NCBI RefSeq assembly: GCF_000220395.1
Contig: NW_004086139.1
Location: 1-34,085 of the forward strand
Length of the DNA stretch: 34,085 nucleotides
Source: Ichthyophthirius multifiliis
Taxonomy: Eukaryota > Ciliophora > Oligohymenophorea > Hymenostomatida
Direction: 5' to 3'
Position 1 is the stretch's first letter; the number at the start of each line of letters is the position of its first letter. A program made the translations under genes and the position numbers. The notes beneath the pieces are model-generated. The model ran no database searches, was not told the origin of the DNA, and saw only the letters and a list, made by a program, of their open reading frames with translations. Below, piece after piece: positions 22,978 through 34,085 of the stretch.

Positions 22978-25553
22978 TCATTATTTAAATACCAAAACCT
23001 TCCCAAAATCAAATTAATTTTAACTTTTTTCTAATTCCCTAATACAAAGCTAATTACATTTATTTGCCACTTCCCTAATATTTTGAACTTCTAATTTCTA
23101 AATAATTACAAAAAACAAAATCATACAAACAATAGCATCATTTTTCGCATAAACTAACATAGGAAAAGGCAAAGGTCGGATTCTCCAATCTGCTACTTAA
23201 AATTATTTATCTAAATCGAATTTTAAAAATAACCCACACATTTATTTTAAAGAAATATTATCTTAATAAGCCTTCTAAGTATCAAATATATTTACAATAT
23301 TAAATAAAAATTCTTTTTTTAGTAATTTTATGTCATTTTCACTTCCATGGAGTATTTTTATATATTACTCGCTTTCAAAAATTTCCTTTAGATAACTAGT
23401 CTCTATTTCTTTTCTTAATTAAAAAATGTCAATTATATAGCTTTAAGAACATGTTGATATTTATAGAGTACATATAAACCATTGCTTTGATTTTTTTTCG
23501 TGAGTAAAATATTCCAAATCAATTCCTAAAACTTAGTGGTTCTTTAACTCTTCAATCATTTTTTATAATTCTTAGGTTTATTAAATATATTAGAAAGGAA
23601 ATTAATCGACAAATTATTTCATATTGGTTATTTTTTCTATATTTTATTAGAAAATAATGTCTTTTTAGTTATTTATGATATATTAAGTACTAAGATTAAG
23701 GTCTTATATTATTTATTTTTATGTGTGTTTATATAAATGTTCTGTTTGACTGTTTTTGTCGACTATTTTATATTCAGGAATAGAAAAGCAACATTATTCA
23801 AAATCAGAATTAGAATGAAAAAATTCCAAAAGAATTTATTAAAATTAAAAATTCGATAAAATACTAGATAATTAAATACAATCTAGATTTTAGTTATTTT
23901 TTTCTAGTAAAAAACCTTTTATTTATTCCTCATTTATATCTTTTAAGTATTAGTTTTTTAGAATTTCTAGTGGATATTTCTAAAATATAAAAATAAATAA
24001 ATATTATATATACAAATATATATATATATAAATCTATATAATATATATTATTTTTATATATATAATATTAATTTATATTTCTTTATATTACTTTATTTAT
24101 AATTTTAATTAAATTAAATAATGTCCCAGTTTTTTTAGAAACAATGATTTCTTGAAAAATATTATTACCATTTATTAAATTTCTATATTTAAATATATTT
24201 ATATTAAAATATCCTAATAAATTCCAAATTTCTTTTTCTGAAAAACTTTAAATTAATTTTTCTATAAAATATTAATTTTTTTCAATAAGAATTTCATTTT
24301 TTTATTCTAAAATGTTTAATTCTTTAAAAATTTGTAAAAAAACATTAAATAATTTATTTTTTCCATCCAAAACTAATTTCATTATTATTTTTTCAAAAAA
24401 TTAAAATATTCTTTTTTTAAAAAAATTAATTAAAAAACAGAAAAAATCTTCCTCTTTAACATCTAAAATACCAAAAAGGAAATTTTCCTCATTTAAAAAT
24501 TCTTCCAAAAATTAAAAAAAAGTCGAAAAAACCTAAAAAAACCTTAAATTTCCTTTCTAAAAAATCCTCAAACAGTGTTTTTTTGCATTTTAAAAATTCT
24601 AAAAATACCATTTTCCTTATTTTTCAATTAAAAATATATAAATATCACTTTTATTATTTTCCAAACAACAATCAAAAGCCGAAAAACCTTCCAAATCTTC
24701 TAAAATACAGGCATTATATTAGTTTACGATTTTAAGAACAGTTTCTAAATGTCCAAACCTACTTGCATAATGCAAACAGGTCTTTCCATTTGAATCTACG
24801 CAATTTATATCGGCCCCAAAAGCCATTAGAATATCAATACTGTCCAATCCAGAAGACATACAAGCTATATGTAAAGCACTTTGACCTTATTCATCCCTTA
24901 AATCGATATCAAGTCCTTTTTCAAGCAATAATTAGGCAGCTTCTGGACAGTCTTTACAAAATGTTCCCACTTTTTTACCGTCTTTACCCCCCTTTTCCCC
25001 AAAAACAGCATTATGAAGTGCATTTCGACCTTTAAAATCCTTTAAAGTTATGTCTATATTAGGTTATTTTAAAAGAAATTCTACTATATCAGCTCTTCCT
25101 AAAAAGCAAGCTTTTGTAAGGGTTGTTCTACCTAAAGAAGTTTATTAATTTATATTTATTTCTGGTATTTTAGCTAATGTTTAGATTATTCTTAGACTAT
25201 ATAAAAAAATAAATATGAATACATACACATAAACATAAAATATATATATGTATATATAAATATATTTACTTTCCTAAACTACATGCCCAATAAAAAGGAG
25301 AACGTTCTTAAATTTCTTTTTAATTTAGATTAATTTTTTTATTAATTAAGAAATTTATAATATTTAAATTTTCTCCTCTAATAGCATAATATAAAGGTGT
25401 CATTTTTTCTATATCTTCATCTTCCCAATTACAATTATTTTCATCTAAAATTTCGATTATTTCCATTTCACCTAATTCACAGGCTATATGACTTGGGTAT
25501 AATTTTTTATTTGAATATGACTATATTTATAAATTTGTATATTCTTATAAAAA

Positions 25554-25594
<41 letters not shown>

Positions 25595-25978
25595 TTATAT
25601 ATTTTTATATATATATATTATTTTTCACTTTATTTATTAAATTTGGTTTTTCTTTTATTGTTTTTTTATTTGTTCTATGTTTTTTAGTTTTATATATTTT
25701 ATTAATTCATTTTCTTGAAATTGAAGTTATATAAATTATTCTTTTTAATTTTTTATATAGTCTTTAAGATACCATTATCTTTACATATTTTTACCTTTTA
25801 AAATATCCTTATATATTTTATGCCAAATTCTTGAATTTTCCAGTGTATAATATATATAAAGGTCTATAATTGTAAAATTATTATACGCTTGAATAAAACT
25901 TTAATGTTTTTATATATTTTCGGATTATAAAAAATATAAAACATTTTTTTTCTAAAGTAATAGATCATCCAATTACAT
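22978..25978 (-). CDS. Ankyrin-repeat / Rrp6-type 3'-5' exonuclease fusion
   Basis: A protein of about 902 residues joining N-terminal ankyrin repeats to a C-terminal DEDD exonuclease like Rrp6/EXOSC10. ATG 25978 leads to TGA 22978, with introns 25521-25628, 25197-25269 and 23980-24091. The first about 120 residues contain ENSRIWHKIYKDILKG, loosely F-box-like. Ankyrin units include MTPLYYAIRGENLNIINFL, ERSPFYWACSLGN, GRTTLTKACFLGRADIVEF, GQSALHIACMSSGLDSIDIL and GKTCLHYASRFGHLETVL. The exonuclease has all acidic residues in place: VLGIDLEYF, LHGSENDIKLL, and MLVYAKNDA for the Tyr/Asp motif, with FVDQFPFQYI before and VADWRIRPLPF after, as in Rrp6. No HRDC domain follows. No stop separates the two halves, and the intron between them joins phase 0 to phase 0. 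The spliced length is one base short of frame, probably near the first intron. The protein may process or degrade RNA, with the ankyrin part as a targeting module; that role is inference. Confidence 0.85.
25561..25592. repeat. (TA)n tract in the first intron of the exonuclease gene
   Basis: The TA run lies inside the intron placed at 25521-25628, mirroring the TA-filled intron of the CGI-121-like gene. Confidence 0.8.
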
Positions 25979-26376
25979 TAAGTATTAATTAAAATTTTCT
26001 TTTTAAAATCTTAACTTTATACAAACATTTATTATTTATATTATATTATCTTATGTTTCTTATGTAAATTATATGTTTGATGTTTAAAATTTAGATTGTA
26101 AAAATAATATATATTATTATTAAATTTCTAAAGGCGTGCTTAAAGTTGGATCTGTATTAAAAATTTAAAATATTTATTAATTGTAAAGAATTTATATAAA
26201 ATTAATGTTTGAATTCATTTAAATTTATTATAATATGATTTAAAAATTATAGTAGACGAATATAAAAATTTATTTTTTAATTATTTTAATAATATGGATA
26301 TTTGTTTTTAATATTATTTAAGTTAAAATTATATATTAAATAAAAATAAGAATATTTAATTAATAAAAGTATATTA

Positions 26377-26380
<4 letters not shown>

Positions 26381-26429
<49 letters not shown>
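26381..26429. repeat. (TA)n microsatellite
   Basis: About 49 nt of uninterrupted TA in the spacer between the exonuclease gene and paralogue 3. Confidence 0.85.
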
Positions 26430-26434
<5 letters not shown>

Positions 26435-26559
26435 ATGAATATTAATATATTTATTTTTCTTTAATATTTTTATTATTAAATTGGCTTAATATATTTTACA
26501 AATCAAACGCAAAAGCATAATCAATTTGCTAAAATTATAATTCTTTTTATTAATAAAAA

Positions 26560-26587
26560 AATTAAGTGTTTATTAATACACTTAATT
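26560..26587. repeat. Perfect 10-bp inverted repeat (hairpin)
   Basis: AATTAAGTGT at 26560-26569 and ACACTTAATT at 26578-26587 form a 10-bp stem with an 8-nt loop. A second inverted repeat follows about 25 bp away. Confidence 0.6.
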
Positions 26588-27649
26588 ATATCTAAACAGT
26601 TATTCTATTTAAAATGATCAAAAAAGCGTTAATAAAACATTTAATGACTTAAAGAATATTATTCTGATCATTTTTTTAAAAAAAATATCTTTATTTAATA
26701 AATTAATATATTTTTTATATATATTTACTTTTTTATAACTTTTTAAAAATAGATTATTATATTTAATTTACATTATATTACGATTATAATATACTCCAAA
26801 AATATTTTTTTATATCATTTGATTCTAAAATAATATATTATTAATAGATTCATTATTTATTTTTTATTTTAATATTAAAAAAAATTTAAATACATTTTAT
26901 TGATTTTGTTTTTTTTTACCAAAAAAATTTACAGAAAAATATAAAAGAATAAATAATATAAAAAAAAAAAAAATTATTTTAACAAAAAATAATTATAAGC
27001 CTCTTTTATATTTAAACAAAAAAAACATATAAAAAATTTTTAATAACAAAGTCTATTAAATCTATTAAATATTATAAAAAATATATATAAATTTATCATT
27101 TAAAATAAATAATTATTATAATAGAAAATCTATTTCTAAATATGTATATATAAATAATTTTTTATTATAAATAAACCTACTAATTACAATAAATTTTTTC
27201 ATTGTTCTAAGAAACCAAATAAAAAAACAAGCCTTCTATATTATATTATCATAAAAATATCAATATTTTACTATATAAGAAAAAAAAAAAAAAAACTAAT
27301 AAATTAAACAATACCCTCTTTTTATAATTAAAAATAAAATATTTAATTATAATACTTTTTTCAAAAGATAACTAAAAAACATAATTGAAAAGAATTATAT
27401 ATATATATATATATATATTTATATTTGTATTCTTAATACATTAAAATATATGATTATTTTATGTTATTTATATTTATATGGTGGAATGTTACAATATAAT
27501 TTTAATTTTTTAATTTATAATTAATTATATATATAAAAATATCTATTACTATATTTGCCTATTAATATATTATCATAATGGATTTTATTTTTATTTTTGA
27601 AAATAAATCTAAAATTATATTTAAAATTAAAAAAATAATATAATAATTT

Positions 27650-28501
27650 TCATAATTAATAAAAAAACACATATATATAATTAATAAATATTAATATTTA
27701 TATCTTTAGCTAAATCTCAATTATTTTAACATTTATATATTATTAATCAAACTATGGAGGCTAAACAAAATATTATTAATTTGGTTAATTATTATACACA
27801 TATTATTATTATTAGATTTATTATTATTAAAATTATTATTATTACAATTATTATTATTATAAATATTATTATTATTATATTTATAATTATTATTATTAAA
27901 TAACTGTAGTTTATTATAATTATTGTTATTACAAATCAGGAAATTATTATTCAGAATATGGCTATTATCTAATTTCTAATTCTTATTTATTTTTTAATTA
28001 CTATTACTATCTTAAACGTCTATTTCTAAAATAACGACATAAACACAATATTAAAATTACAACTGCAATCGCTCCTAATGTTGAAAAAGCAATAGAAATT
28101 GAATAAGATGTACTCGTTTTATGGGATGTATATGTATATTAATTATTATTGCAATCATTATGTTCGAGTGTGCTTTGTGCATATAAGCAAGCTTATCTAC
28201 AATTATTAAACTATTATAAATATAAATCTTGTTTTATAAATATTTTGCAATCAGTTAGACATTCATTTATTTTACAATCATTATAGCATTCATCTAATTT
28301 ACAGTAATTGAATTAATATTTGCATTTATCAGATTAAGCAATACATAATCTATAATATATTGTATCTTAATTTTCTTCTTCATGTTATAACAAATTCTGT
28401 TCACCACAATTATGATTTACAGCACAGGTAATATATGTATCAATATTAAAAAAACGATAAGAATATACAATGGATAATAAGATAAATAATATAATTATCA
28501 T
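27650..28501 (-). CDS. Cysteine-rich type I membrane protein, paralogue 3 (12-Cys form)
   Basis: A 283-residue intronless protein, ATG 28501 to TGA 27650. A signal peptide (MIIILFILLSIVYSYRFF) is followed by an ectodomain with C-x5-C, then C-x6-C-x6-C-x4-C-x3-C. It then has an extra x4-C-x3-C unit (KINECLTDC) absent from the plus-strand pair, then CRQACL and C-x11-C. The membrane span is SISIAFSTLGAIAVVILIL, then RYFRNRRLR. The Gln-rich tail is the longest region, mostly TAA codons, with spacer residues Leu, Phe and Ile. Around 27720-27730 it reaches NVKI, the ending of paralogues 1 and 4. A small length difference there moves the expected TGA out of frame, so the protein runs 20-odd residues further through hydrophobic A+T-rich sequence. 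That extension may be real or an error. Confidence 0.88.
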
Positions 28502-31202
28502 TTTTTTTTTATTTAAGTAATTTAATTTTTATAAAAATAAATATTTATAAATATTATTTATAAAAATTTGTTTTTTGTTTTTTTTTTATATAAATTAGAT
28601 TTTTTGTTATTTTATTTTTTAAATTTTATTTAATGATAATAATTTAATAAAATTTATAAAAGAATTAACTATTTTTCTTAAAATAAAATAATTTAAAAAA
28701 AAAGCTTTATTTATAATAATAATATAATAAGGAATATAATTTTTATGTTAATAAAAAAACATTTAATTTATTTATTATTTCTTAAAAAATAAATGAAGAT
28801 TATTAAGAAAAGAATAATTGTAAAATTAAAATAATACAAAATAAATTTTGTTTATAATTCCAAATAATTATTAGTTGTTTTTTTATATATTTTATTTTAA
28901 ATTTTGATTCTATTAAATAAATTATATTGATTTTAATAACTATAGTTTTTTTTTAAAAAAAATCACTTATATGAAAAAATAAATATATTTTATGTACTTT
29001 ATGTAAGTATATATATATAATATTTGTTATTTATACATATTTTTTCTTAATTTATTATATTGTTTTTATATTTAATATTTTTTTTATGTAATTTAAATTT
29101 TAATATAGTTTATTTTAAAATTTTCAAATATAAATTATATGTATTTTTAATATATTCATTTCTAATAAATTGCTATAATATATTTTAAACTTTTTTAAAA
29201 ATTATTTAAATGATTTTATTTTTTGACATATAATTGTAAAAATAAAATTCTGTAAATTTTTATATAAAAAAACATGTTATATAATATTTTTAAGGTATTT
29301 GTATTGATTTGCAATATTCTTATATAATTATTTGGTAGAAATATATTTTAATAATCAAAAAATATATGCATTCGGCTTTATTTATATATATAAAAAAATA
29401 TTTAAATATTATTAAAAATGTAACAATTGATATTTGTAATAAAAAATTTATTTAATATATTTAAAAAAAAAAAATTAAATGATTATTTATATTAATAATA
29501 AACAATTATATTTATTAAAAACTATTATTTATTAATTTATTTTATTAATATTATTTATTTATATCATTTTTTTTTCTTTAAAAAATAAAAAATTATTTTA
29601 TTTTAAAATTTTATAAATTAATATCAATAATTAAAAATCATAATAAATATAAAAAATAAAATATATTAAGATTAATATTTTAGATATATATAATATATTT
29701 TATCTAAATTAATTATTATTAAATTTAATATTTATAATTATTATTATTAGAAAATTTATAATATAATTATTTAATTTATATTTGTTATTTTAATTATATA
29801 TTATATAAAAAAATAAATATTTATATATATATATATATATATATTTTATTTAATTATTTTTTATTTAATTTTTTTTTTTTATTTTTTTTTAATAAAAAAA
29901 ATCTTATTTGAATTTATACTATAATACCATCTATAATTGAAAAAACTATAATTAATATATTTACTGTATTATTTAAGTTATATTATATATAAAATCTAAT
30001 ATTTTTTATTTAAATTTAAATAACTAATCTATTCTATCTAAATTATGTTATTCTATCAATAAATTAATAATACCAATTTCTTTTCACAATAATATAATAA
30101 TTATTCTATGTCTTAATATCTAAATTTATATTAATATTGATCACTATCAATAATGCAATATTCATATCTTTATTTTATTATCTATATGCAAAAAATTATA
30201 ATCCTATATTACTACACTTTAATATATATAAACAGTTATTATATTTAAAATTTTAAAAAAATACATTAAACAAACCATTTATTGCCATTATGAATCATAT
30301 AATGACCATTTCTTACTATAAATTTTTTAATAAATGAATTAATATATTATTTATATTTAATTAATATTTTTTTAAGATAGAATACTTTATATAATTCACT
30401 TTTATTATAACTAAGAAAATTATAAAGTATTGAAAAATTTCTTTTTAAAAAAATATAAATTATTTTATTTTAAACTAAAGTTTAAAATTAAAATTTCTAA
30501 AAATATATAAGCATTATATTTTTTTTAATATAAGATTTATATATTTTTTATTAAACTATTTCTTTAATTAATTAATATTTTTTTATTTTTTAAAATTAAC
30601 CTACGAATTTATAAAGCTAATAGTAAAATAGCGTAGGGTATTTATAAAGATAAAAAGCTTTTTAATTTAATATAATAATTAATAAAAAGAACTATAGAAT
30701 ATTTAATAAATAAAACTAAATAATTCAACCGTCCTTTTTATATATAATTAATAAAAAAATAAGCGATTATAATTTATTTATTTTTATTTCAAGAATCGAA
30801 AATATAGTTTTTATAATTATTTTACAAATTTTATTTTTAATATTTAAATCTATATAAAAGAAAAAGAAAACACATAAGTTAGCATTAAAAATATTATTTT
30901 TATTATCTATATATATATATTACATTTGTATTTATAAATGCTTTATAATATATGTTTATTTTATCTTACTTATTTTTTAATTTAATTAATATAAATGATT
31001 TTAATATTAAAATAAAAAGATATTTATTTAAAACAATTCTATTATTGTATTTTTTTGTTAAAATAATTTTAATAAATAATTTTTTTTTATTTTTTTTGAA
31101 AGAAAATAAAAATTTTATTAAATAAAAAAATAATTAATTATCATATTTCATATAAAATAAAGATTATTAATAAGTCTGGATAAAAATTAATTTTCTTTAG
31201 TT
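28502..31202. other. 2.7-kb gene-free stretch between minus-strand paralogues
   Basis: I see no gene. A stem of CCTACG (30600-30605) and CGTAGG (30632-30637) stands out from the A/T background. The segment near 30228-30250 (aaacagttattatatttaaaa) resembles 26597-26617 downstream of paralogue 3, so the two 3' flanks may be homologous. Confidence 0.55.
30600..30637. repeat. G+C-containing 6-bp inverted repeat
   Basis: CCTACG and CGTAGG are perfect reverse complements 26 nt apart, in otherwise almost pure A/T sequence. This is a possible hairpin of unknown role. Confidence 0.4.
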
Positions 31203-31330
31203 TCAAATTTTAACCTACAAATTAGGAGTATCTAAATTCTACTTATTTAATTAAGGAGGTTAATCCTAAAACTATTATTAGTTTTATTAATTAGAATAAA
31301 TATATTATTATTATAATTATAATTATTATA

Positions 31331-31396
<66 letters not shown>

Positions 31397-32006
31397 AATT
31401 TTATTATGTAAAAACATTACTTGGTTGTTAATTTTAATTAACATATTATTATTAAGTAAATGGTTAATTTTATCTATTAGCTATTTGTGCTTATAGATTT
31501 TATTATTATTACAGTCTTAAACGTCTATTTTTACAATAACGATAAAAGAAAAATATAATAATTAAAATTGCAATAACACCTACAACCCAAAAAACTATAG
31601 AAACCGTAGTAGTATGTGAAGTGTATTCATAATGATATGAATATGTTTATTTTTTTTCACAATTATTATATTAGATTGTATTTTGTTTATATAAGCAAGT
31701 TTATCTACATTCATTATGTTTTATTAATTATTAATTGTATTTTATCAATAATTTACATTCATTTAAGCAGTCATATATTTAACAATCATTTAAGCATTAA
31801 TTTAAACTACAATATTTAAATTAATATTAACAGTTATTAGTATCATTAACACATACTTCATAAGTTAATTTATCTCCGTCGCTTTTCATTGATTATAAAC
31901 TATAAAAGTCACAGTTATTTATTACTAAGCACTCATTGTATTTATCTATATTAAAAAAGAGATATGAAGATACTACGCTTACTAAGGTGTATAATATAAT
32001 GATCAT
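31203..32006 (-). CDS. Cysteine-rich type I membrane protein, paralogue 4 (12-Cys form, poly-Gln tail)
   Basis: A 267-residue intronless protein, ATG 32006 to TGA 31203. A signal peptide (MIIILYTLVSVVSSYLFF) leads into the 12-cysteine ectodomain: C-x5-C; C-x6-C-x6-C-x4-C-x3-C-x4-C-x3-C; CRQTCL; C-x11-C. A Thr/Tyr/His-rich juxtamembrane segment precedes the span (VSIVFWVVGVIAILIIIFFF) and the basic RYCKNRRLR. The cytosolic tail starts QQQQNLQAQIAN, nearly as in paralogue 1. It contains a run of about 20 Gln from an uninterrupted TAA repeat (31330-31395) and ends DTPNLQVKI. The ending and the first bases after the stop match paralogue 1, although the Cys number matches paralogue 3. It is a confident member of the family; its function is unknown. 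Confidence 0.9.
31330..31395 (-). repeat. (TAA)n repeat encoding poly-Gln
   Basis: About 22 uninterrupted TAA units (TTA on the plus strand) lie within the coding region of paralogue 4. Read with the ciliate code they give poly-Gln; read in the shadow frame they give poly-Asn. Confidence 0.9.
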
Positions 32007-32680
32007 TTTTTTATTTTATTTTTAATATAAAGAAATATTTTTATATTTAATAATATTAATTTTAATTTACCTTATTTATTTTTTTAAAATAGTTTTTTTT
32101 ATATATAATTGTTTGTTTAATTATATTTAATGATGATTAATAATAAATTATATTTTTTTAAATAAATAATATCATAATTATAAAAAAAAAAAAAAAAAAA
32201 AATTAATAATAATAAGAATTCCGTAAAAAATATATGATGTAAAAATAAAATATTAAATTATATAAATAATATAAAAAAAAAATTAAATGTAAAATAAAAT
32301 ATAAATACATATATATATATATTTTATTTTAAATATAAAATAGAAAGTATCAATTGATAAAAATAAATATAGATAAATTTATTTATCTTTTAATCAAGAT
32401 ATAAATTTATTGTTCGATAATCTTTTAGGTTTTTTATAATTATAAAATTAAATAAATATTTGTTTTTAATTTTAACACGAAAATATTTAAAAAAATATAT
32501 AAATTTAAATTATTATGATTTTATAGACTTTTGATAAAATAGTTAAATAAAATTATATATATTATTTAAACTTATTATATAAGTTTTATAAATTAAATTA
32601 TTTTTTATTTTATAATTTTTTTAATATGTTGAATGAAATCATATATAATAAAATATAAATTAGTAATATATTTTTTAAAA

Positions 32681-32731
<51 letters not shown>

Positions 32732-34022
32732 TATACATATTATTAATAAATATTTTTATTATAATGAAATTTTTATATTAATAATAATTATTTATTTTTA
32801 AATAATTTTTTTTTATTAATATTAATATAAATTAAAATTTTTTAGTTTCTTTTATTAATAAAAATTAATAATAATAATAAAATCTTAGTTAGATTAAATT
32901 ATTTGTACTATTACTATTTAATAAATATAAGATATATGTTATGAAAAAATAAGAAAAAATCAGAATAATATTTTTTTTAAAATAATATTAAGAAATTTAA
33001 GATAAATATATATGTAGTATATAAAATATAAATATGATTAATTTTTTTAATAAATAAATAAATAAATAAATATATATATATATATAAATTTATATTTTTT
33101 TCATTTTTATTAATATTTTTTATTTTTATTTTTTATTTTTCATAAACATCCTCTAAATTATTATTTATATTTCTTACTTATTTATTTTATTATTTATCTG
33201 TATTATTAAAAACTCTATCATAAAATAAAAAGCTACAATTTTATTTATTTTATATTTTTTATTTAGATTTTATAATAATATTTTTATTTTTTATATATAA
33301 AATTTATATTTATATTATTTCTTATATTTATTTTAATATATAATTCTAAAGATTTAATATTTTAATTTATTTTTTAATAATAATTCTTATATTTTAAATC
33401 TATATAAAAAATTATTTATATAATCATAAGAGCACAAAATATATTTTTATGAAAATCATTTTTATTTTATTTATTTTTAAAAATAAATTTAATTTAGACC
33501 TAGTATCATATAAAAGTATAGAATTCACTTTTTTTATGATTTTAGTATTTTTATATATTAAAAAGAGTCAAAATTTAAAAATATATTTGAACAAATTTAA
33601 TTTATTATAATATATAAATAATATATATATTAAATATATAAAATTATCTATTATATTATTTTACTTTATTTTATAAGGGTTTCTTTTATAATAATAATAT
33701 ATATAAAAATAAAATATTTATTATTACATAATTTATATTATTAATAAAAAAATTATACAATAATTTTAATTATAATGTATATTTTGATACAAAATAGATA
33801 CTAAATAATAGAAAATTAATAATATAAATTTTTTTAAAAATAATAATATGTAAATTTTTTATATAATTACAAATAAGAATAATAGAATTCTTTTTAATTA
33901 CAATGAATTATAAAAAAAACATAACTAAAAACAATATTTTATTAATTTTATTAATTTAATAAAATGTAATTTAATTAAATCTAAATTATCTTAATAAAAA
34001 TAATAAATAAAAATATATACAC

Positions 34023-34085
<63 letters not shown>
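32007..34085. other. Gene-free A+T-rich end of the window
   Basis: About 2 kb upstream of paralogue 4 with no gene that I can support. (TA)n tracts lie at 32685-32727, 33070-33084 and 34028-34084; the last runs into the window end. A poly-A run lies at about 32182-32201. No telomere repeat is seen. Confidence 0.55.
34028..34084. repeat. (TA)n microsatellite at window end
   Basis: About 57 nt of TA at the right edge, comparable to the one at 22-57 on the left edge. Confidence 0.85.

Larger units (their letters stand above)
25979..27649. other. Gene-free stretch with (TA)n and nested hairpins
   Basis: I see no gene. A (TA)n tract of about 49 nt lies at 26381-26429. A perfect 10-bp inverted repeat (AATTAAGTGT / ACACTTAATT) lies at 26560-26587, and a second (AAAATGATCA / TGATCATTTT) at about 26612-26667. 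The stretch is downstream of paralogue 3 and upstream of the exonuclease gene. Confidence 0.55.

Noticed and set aside
34028-34084. (TA)n at both window edges as chromosome ends
   Set aside because: No G-rich ciliate telomere repeat is present; these are ordinary TA microsatellites, as elsewhere in the window.
1-34085. tRNA, rRNA or spliceosomal RNA genes
   Set aside because: I found no T-loop, cloverleaf arms or conserved snRNA boxes on either strand, though a covariance search could still find a divergent one.
1-34085. Transposons, virus-like elements or CRISPR
   Set aside because: No transposase, reverse transcriptase, integrase or capsid-like reading was seen, and repeats are simple (TA, TAA, CTTT, homopolymers) rather than spaced arrays or terminal repeats.

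Overview
This window looks like macronuclear DNA of an oligohymenophorean ciliate, most likely Ichthyophthirius multifiliis or a close relative. The base composition is extreme, roughly 85% A+T by eye. Conserved proteins can only be read with TAA and TAG as glutamine and TGA as the only stop. For example, the invariant Gln of the NNQW motif of the phospholipase B-like protein is TAA, and so is the Gln of the exonuclease LQIST motif. Introns are short (47 to 137 nt), GT-AG and A+T-rich. The species name is inference; the code and composition are read from the sequence. Standard-code reading frames here are shadows and were ignored.

Left part (1-13.9 kb) is gene-dense. A small hypothetical gene (+, 326-685), an EF-hand protein (+) and a double cyclic-nucleotide-binding-domain protein (+) are followed by a minus-strand run: the KEOPS subunit CGI-121/TPRKB, a secreted phospholipase B-like hydrolase with its nucleophile cysteine, a membrane RING-H2 protein, the axonemal dynein regulatory complex subunit DRC10 and a hypothetical protein. 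The last of these is divergent, across only 130 bp, from a C2H2 zinc-finger gene (+).

Right part (13.9-34 kb) is gene-poor. It is dominated by four paralogues of an apparently undescribed family of small type I membrane proteins: signal peptide, cysteine ectodomain with exact conserved spacing ending in CRQxC, one membrane span, basic stop-transfer and a long Gln-rich cytosolic tail encoded mainly by TAA. Two lie on the plus strand (10-Cys form, 18.2 and 19.8 kb) and two on the minus strand (12-Cys form, 28 and 31-32 kb). They flank a compact housekeeping block: a histidine phosphatase (+), the mitochondrial import subunit TOM7 (-) and a fusion of ankyrin repeats to an Rrp6-type 3'-5' exonuclease (-). 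Long stretches of A+T-rich DNA with (TA)n tracts surround the paralogues.

Four genes (EF-hand, cyclic-nucleotide-binding, zinc-finger and ankyrin-exonuclease) show reading-frame jumps that all go in the same direction, as if one A or T were missing from a homopolymer. This fits base undercalling in the assembly better than gene decay. No virus-like element, transposon, CRISPR, tRNA or rRNA gene was recognised.
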